This document shows positions 63,703 through 64,000 of a stretch of 64,000 nucleotides of DNA, piece by piece; the stretch's first letter is position 1, and every line of letters begins with the position of its first letter. The notes under the pieces are model-generated. The model made no database searches and was not told the DNA's origin. It saw nothing but the letters and a program-made list of their open reading frames with translations. Made by a program: the position numbers and the translations under genes. This DNA comes from Paenibacillus graminis (GTDB taxonomy: Bacteria > Bacillota > Bacilli > Paenibacillales > Paenibacillaceae), in NCBI RefSeq assembly GCF_000758705.1, contig NZ_CP009287.1:6076001-6140000 (forward strand), read 5' to 3'.

Positions 63703-64000
63703 ATGAAAAGCATACTTATCATTGAAGATGACCACAGCCTTAATAAAGGGATTGCCCTTACCCTTGCACAGAATAATTTCACAATTAAACAAGCTTGGGA
63801 TCTGGGCACAGCAAAGCAGATTATGGCTAATCATAAAATTGATCTTATTATTCTGGATATCAACCTGCCAGATGGAAGTGGACTTGATTATTGTGAACAA
63901 GTTAGAAAAAATTCACGAGTACCTGTTATTTTTCTGACCGCAAACGATATGGAGTCTGACATTGTAACAGGTTTCCAACTGGGAGCAGATGATTATATCA
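63703..64000 (+). CDS. OmpR-family response regulator, BceR-like (3' end beyond window)
   Basis: The first 99 residues of a receiver domain are visible: IIEDDHSLNKGIALTLAQNN, phosphoacceptor in LIILDINLPDGSG, Thr in FLTANDME and the YI of the YITKPF block at the edge. AGGAGG lies 5 nt before the ATG. It is a close paralogue of the regulator at 37801. By analogy a kinase and an ABC ATPase may follow beyond the window. It probably controls the divergent peptide cluster. Confidence 0.9.
   Translation, partial: MKSILIIEDDHSLNKGIALTLAQNNFTIKQAWDLGTAKQIMANHKIDLIILDINLPDGSGLDYCEQVRKNSRVPVIFLTANDMESDIVTGFQLGADDYI

Overview
The window reads as chromosomal DNA of a spore-forming Gram-positive bacterium of the Paenibacillus type. 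The supporting signs are a small acid-soluble spore protein (SspI-like, 27003-27239), LiaFSR and PspA-type envelope-stress genes, YesM/YesN-type two-component systems beside sugar ABC transporters, strong AGGAGG ribosome sites and many TTG/GTG starts. The genus is an inference; no rRNA or tRNA gene is present to confirm it.

Layout. (1) 1-10.5 kb, all minus strand: cell-envelope genes (OatA-type acyltransferase with SGNH domain, stand-alone SGNH hydrolase, LytR-CpsA-Psr protein, secreted M14 carboxypeptidase, and a TTG-started membrane acyltransferase cut by the left edge), preceded by a two-component system with a beta-propeller-like lipoprotein. (2) 10.8-12.0 kb: a hexapeptide acetyltransferase and a decayed small ORF. 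(3) 12-22.9 kb: a solute-binding protein facing a long minus-strand operon: RbsB-type binding protein, M24 peptidase, two RbsC-type permeases around one RbsA-type double ATPase, then YesM-type kinase and YesN-type regulator. A palindrome overlapping the putative -35 region marks the operon promoter. (4) 22.9-25.3 kb: decayed DNA with an APH-type kinase remnant, a small membrane ORF, a 20-bp inverted repeat and a truncated IS3-family element. (5) 25.3-31.1 kb: housekeeping genes (SpoU-type methyltransferase, KtrA/TrkA subunit, SspI, RF3, Zwf). (6) 31.5-37.5 kb: YwmB-like protein, LiaR, LiaS, LiaF, then PspA, PspC, a second PspA and a small membrane protein. (7) 37.8-42.7 kb: Bce-type regulator, a broken histidine kinase, ABC ATPase and FtsX-type permease. 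(8) 42.9-55.2 kb: alpha-galactosidase, frameshifted FMN reductase, EamA exporter with an Lrp regulator, GbsR-like regulator, a CUT1 sugar transporter without its own ATPase, a HAD phosphatase carrying a 36-bp minisatellite, an SMR exporter and a metallophosphoesterase. (9) 55.25-64 kb: an AT-rich island.

The AT-rich island is the most interesting part. It encodes two radical SAM/SPASM enzymes (one with an N-terminal RRE-like region), two adjacent 59-residue precursor-like peptides too short to be noticed easily, a divergent subtilase fused to an acyl-carrier-like domain that lacks the phosphopantetheine serine, an ABC exporter without protease domain and an FtsX-type permease. A divergent OmpR-type regulator begins at the right edge. 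The peptides share Q19-G20-x-G22-C23-x-x-D26-C27, a GKT triplet, a GC pair and T52-P53-x-x-N56 at nearly identical positions. I infer a RiPP biosynthesis, processing, export and self-resistance locus. I do not recognise the peptide family. The regulator and permease are paralogues of the set at 37.8-42.7 kb, whose kinase is broken.
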